Shown here: piece by piece, positions 61,512 through 64,000 of the stretch
How positions within the stretch are numbered: the first letter of the stretch is position 1
How the letters are laid out: each line of letters starts with the position of its first letter
Assembly (NCBI GenBank): GCA_025359445.1
Contig: JANYGB010000064.1
Span: forward strand, 1-64,000
Direction: 5' to 3'
DNA: 64,000 nt
From: Sphingomonadaceae bacterium
GTDB lineage: Bacteria > Pseudomonadota > Alphaproteobacteria > Sphingomonadales > Sphingomonadaceae
Made by a program: the position numbers and the translations under genes
Notes under the pieces: model-generated
Databases searched by the model: none
What the model saw: only the letters and a program-made list of their open reading frames with translations
Told to the model about the DNA's origin: nothing

Positions 61512-63704
61512 CTAGAAAGACTTGCGCACCCCCAAGAAGAACCCGCGCCGCGGGCCATATTCGGGCTGACCTGCACCGACCCCGCTGCCGTCGTGGAGGA
61601 GATAGCTCTTGTCGAACAGGTTGATCACGTCGAACCGCACCGTCAGCCCGTGTTCTTCGCTGCCAATCACCTGCGCCAGGCCCAGATTGACCTGGACGTA
61701 AGGTTGCTGGGTTCCGCCATTGGGGACAATCCCGGCTGGGTCTTCGGCGCGCAGTCCGCTTCCGTAAACAAAGTCGATGCTCGGCTGGAAGTGACCGATC
61801 CCGTCGGGCAGGTTGAGCGAGGCCCCGCCCGAGGCTGTCCACTTTTGCGAATGATCGGTGAAGATGTAGTGATTTTGGATATAGTTGACGTCGCTCGACG
61901 AGAACAGGAACTGGTTGGAAACGATCGACTTCGCCTGTTGCTCGCCGCGCGCGAGGTTGAGGTAGGCGTGCACCGGACCCTTGGCGTAGCTGGCGCTGGC
62001 TTCGATCCCCCAGTTGTGGCTGCGCGCGTAGTTGAACGGTGCCAGCACGAGGGTGCCGCCCAGCGTGGTATCGTCGAGCAGGTTGGTCGCAAGCTTGTAG
62101 TAGGCGTCTAGCCCCAGCGTCAGATGGTTGCCGAACAAGTGCTGCGCGCCCACATCGAACAGATTTTCACGCTGTGAGCGGACCGGATCGGCAGTGAGGA
62201 TTTCAGCCGCGCCGGTGGTACCGTTGAATGCTGCTACCGAGCCCTTGCCGATCAATATCAGCGGCGGCGGGGTGAAGTAGCGGGCATAGCCGATGTGCAG
62301 CGTCGTGGCGGTGTCCGGCTTCCACACCAGCCCGGCGCGCGGGCTGAACTGGCGCTCACTGACCAGTCCCTCAGTCTGATCGAAACGGACCCCGTAGTTG
62401 AAGGTCAGCGTGTCGGCGAGCTGCCATTCATCCTGGATATAAGCCGAGTAATTGCGCCCGACCAGGCGCTCTGCCACCGGGACGGAAATCGGCACGTCAC
62501 TGGTCTGGACGACAACCGGCAGTTGGGTGACAGGATCGATGATTGTGCTGACAGGAAACACCCGGTTGATACTGTCGCTGCGGTTGTTGTCCTGCTGGAA
62601 GAACAGACCGGCCCGGATTGTGTGGCTGTCGCTGGCCTTGAGGGAGGCATCGGCCTGAACCCCCCAGGCCAGACTGGCCTGAGTGAGCGCGGTATCGATC
62701 CCGTTGAACAAGAGATTGCCGCCTTGCGGATCGGGCGTGTACTCGGCTTTGGCGCGGCGGATGAACGGTGAAATCTGAAAGTCCACCCGCTCCCCGGCGT
62801 GCTGGTAGGACACCACGCCAAACCACGCGTCCTGCCGCTGGTTCTGGTCGAGCAGCGCGGAATCGAATGTCTTGCGTCCATTGAGCACGTAGCTTGGCAC
62901 TTGTCCGGCTTGGTCGGGCTGCTGGAATTTGCCGATTGCCGAGCCGCCGAACACCGTGATCCGGTCATCGGGGGAAAGGATGTATGAAGCGTAGCCAAAC
63001 CCACGCCATTGCTCGCTGCGATCATGCAGCGCAGTGCGCTGCGGGGTGGGGTTGGCGATGCCGAGATCGGTCTGCTGGTAGCTGCCTGACAGGAAGTAAC
63101 TCAGCCGTCCCGAAGAATTTCGCAGTGTAAAGCTGGGCACAAATGTACCGTTGCTGCCCCCGTAAATTCCCACGTCGCCATCGAAGTCGAAGCCCTGCGC
63201 GCGGGTCTTCATGTTGACCACGCCCGAGGTGCGGAAGCCGTACTGTGCGGGCAAGGCGCCGGTGATCACTTCGATCGACTCGGCGACGCGAGGATCGACC
63301 AGTGCGCCGAACCCGGTGAAACCCTGCGGCACGGTCACGCCATTGAGGCGGTACTGGACATTGCCGTGCTCGTTGCGGATGTGCACTTCGCCGTCGCCGT
63401 CGCTGTCCTGCGAAACGCCAGGTGCCTGGAGCAGCACGTTCTTGAGCCCGCGATCGATCCCGCCAGGCTGGACCTCCAGATCGGTATGCGCGAACCGCGC
63501 CGTGTTGGCACCGATCGAGGGATCGATCGATTCGCGCGCCGCATTGAGCCGCTGCGCCGTCACCACGATTTCAGGCGCCGCGGCCTCATCGTCATCGACG
63601 GGTTTGGCAGCATTCGAGCTGGGTTCGGAACTGGGTTCGGTGCTGGGCGCGGCGAGGGCGGGCTGGGCGAACAAGGCCGCGCTGCACAAGAGAATGTATT
63701 TCAA
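61512..63704 (-). CDS. TonB-dependent outer membrane receptor
   Basis: A 730-residue receptor. The signal peptide is LKYILLCSAALFAQPALA, followed by an acidic Ser/Pro linker and the TonB box APEIVVTAQRL. The plug domain carries DGEVHIRNEHGNVQYRLNG and VITGALPAQYGFRTSG, and the barrel ends with GFFLGVRKSF. Its plug lacks the LRGPQG motif of the receptor at 17034, so it belongs to another subgroup. I choose TTG at 63704, which begins the signal peptide and leaves the palindrome at 63749 in the promoter; GTG at 63746 is the alternative. The ligand is unknown. Confidence 0.88.
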   Translation of the reverse strand: MKYILLCSAALFAQPALAAPSTEPSSEPSSNAAKPVDDDEAAAPEIVVTAQRLNAARESIDPSIGANTARFAHTDLEVQPGGIDRGLKNVLLQAPGVSQDSDGDGEVHIRNEHGNVQYRLNGVTVPQGFTGFGALVDPRVAESIEVITGALPAQYGFRTSGVVNMKTRAQGFDFDGDVGIYGGSNGTFVPSFTLRNSSGRLSYFLSGSYQQTDLGIANPTPQRTALHDRSEQWRGFGYASYILSPDDRITVFGGSAIGKFQQPDQAGQVPSYVLNGRKTFDSALLDQNQRQDAWFGVVSYQHAGERVDFQISPFIRRAKAEYTPDPQGGNLLFNGIDTALTQASLAWGVQADASLKASDSHTIRAGLFFQQDNNRSDSINRVFPVSTIIDPVTQLPVVVQTSDVPISVPVAERLVGRNYSAYIQDEWQLADTLTFNYGVRFDQTEGLVSERQFSPRAGLVWKPDTATTLHIGYARYFTPPPLILIGKGSVAAFNGTTGAAEILTADPVRSQRENLFDVGAQHLFGNHLTLGLDAYYKLATNLLDDTTLGGTLVLAPFNYARSHNWGIEASASYAKGPVHAYLNLARGEQQAKSIVSNQFLFSSSDVNYIQNHYIFTDHSQKWTASGGASLNLPDGIGHFQPSIDFVYGSGLRAEDPAGIVPNGGTQQPYVQVNLGLAQVIGSEEHGLTVRFDVINLFDKSYLLHDGSGVGAGQPEYGPRRGFFLGVRKSF

Positions 63705-63748
63705 GCGATAGGTCCAATCAGCGAGTTGACGCGGGCCACCTAGCACTA

Positions 63749-63761
63749 TGATATATTATCA
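63749..63761. promoter_or_regulatory. AT-rich palindrome upstream of the TonB receptor
   Basis: TGATA-TAT-TATCA is a perfect inverted repeat, with CACT at 63744-63747 and AGTG at 63765-63768 as a second, slightly off-centre pair. It lies 44 bp before the TTG start and 24 bp past the end of zapE. The position and AT content fit an operator overlapping a promoter. It does not match a classic 19-bp Fur box. Confidence 0.5.
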
Positions 63762-63784
63762 CCAAGTGAACTTTTCGTCATATC

Positions 63785-64000
63785 TCACGCCGCACCGTGC
63801 CCAGCGGCCAGATAGTCGCGGCTTTGCATTTCGATCAAGCGACTCGCGGTGCGTTCGAATTCGAACGCACCGTCGCCGGCGGTGTAGAGCTGGTCGGGTT
63901 CGGCCGCAGCGGTGACGAACACCTTGACCTTGTTCTCGTAAAGCGCGTCGATCAACGTGACGAACCGGGCGGCTTCGTTGCGGTTTTCCGGGACCATGCG
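63785..64000 (-). CDS. zapE: Cell division protein ZapE (AFG1-like ATPase), C-terminal end
   Basis: Only the last 71 or so residues are in the window, and the gene continues beyond base 64000. The sequence RNEAARFVTLIDALYENKVK, AAEPDQLYTAGDGAFEFERT and ASRLIEMQSRDYLAAGHG is the conserved C-terminus of ZapE/AFG1. This P-loop ATPase associates with the Z-ring in bacteria. The Walker motifs lie outside the window. Confidence 0.92.
   Translation of the reverse strand, partial: RMVPENRNEAARFVTLIDALYENKVKVFVTAAAEPDQLYTAGDGAFEFERTASRLIEMQSRDYLAAGHGAA

Overview
The window is GC-rich and almost fully coding, and it reads as a chromosomal segment of an alphaproteobacterium of the order Sphingomonadales (Novosphingobium/Sphingopyxis/Erythrobacter type). 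The grounds are an exosortase A (XrtA) locus with the exosortase fused to EpsI, TonB-dependent receptors with an EIVVTAQ-type TonB box, many SDR and MDR oxidoreductases, and a LuxR solo. No tRNA, rRNA, insertion sequence, phage gene or CRISPR array was seen. Family names rest on motifs read by eye; no database was searched.

Region 1 (1-7105): a LysR regulator converges on a two-gene unit made of an AceE-like thiamine enzyme and a POT-type transporter. Next come a frameshifted remnant of a gentisate-dioxygenase-like cupin, an SDR and a LuxR solo.

Region 2 (7106-36472) is a large block of catabolic genes. A nine-gene minus-strand operon (16849 to 7106) carries a molybdopterin oxidoreductase, an MDR reductase, an SDR, a P450, two acyl-CoA dehydrogenases, a DUF35 protein, an SCP-x-type thiolase and a ThuA-like protein. 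Facing it is a plus-strand set: TonB receptor, carotenoid/lignostilbene oxygenase, MDR reductase and acyl-CoA ligase. Further sets follow: SDR, monooxygenase-like and SnoaL-like genes; SDR, GST, E1alpha, E1beta and a free lipoyl domain; a VOC remnant, a TIM-barrel protein and two Rieske oxygenases; VOC, SDR and quinone oxidoreductase; a CoA-transferase and a secreted DUF1330-like protein. Together they suggest uptake, oxygenation, CoA activation and beta-oxidation-like or retro-aldol shortening of a bulky hydrophobic compound (terpenoid, steroid or lignin-like). The substrate cannot be read from the sequence.

Region 3 (36540-39260) is housekeeping-like: a tyrosine phosphatase, an alpha/beta hydrolase and thioredoxin reductase.

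Region 4 (39257-57814) is the XrtA/PEP-CTERM exopolysaccharide locus. Hydrolase 1, hydrolase 2, ACP and a FemAB-like protein lie on the minus strand. The CoA ligase, PLP decarboxylase, Wza-like exporter, chain-length protein, tyrosine kinase, beta-barrel, ATPase, deacetylase, FemAB, glycosyltransferase, exosortase-EpsI and asparagine-synthase-like gene lie on the plus strand. A perfect inverted repeat sits upstream of the exporter.

Region 5 (57815-64000): a 418-bp AT-richer gap with a possible 14-residue micro-gene, a CHASE2-EAL phosphodiesterase, a pirin and a TonB receptor behind an AT-rich palindrome, and the 3' end of zapE.
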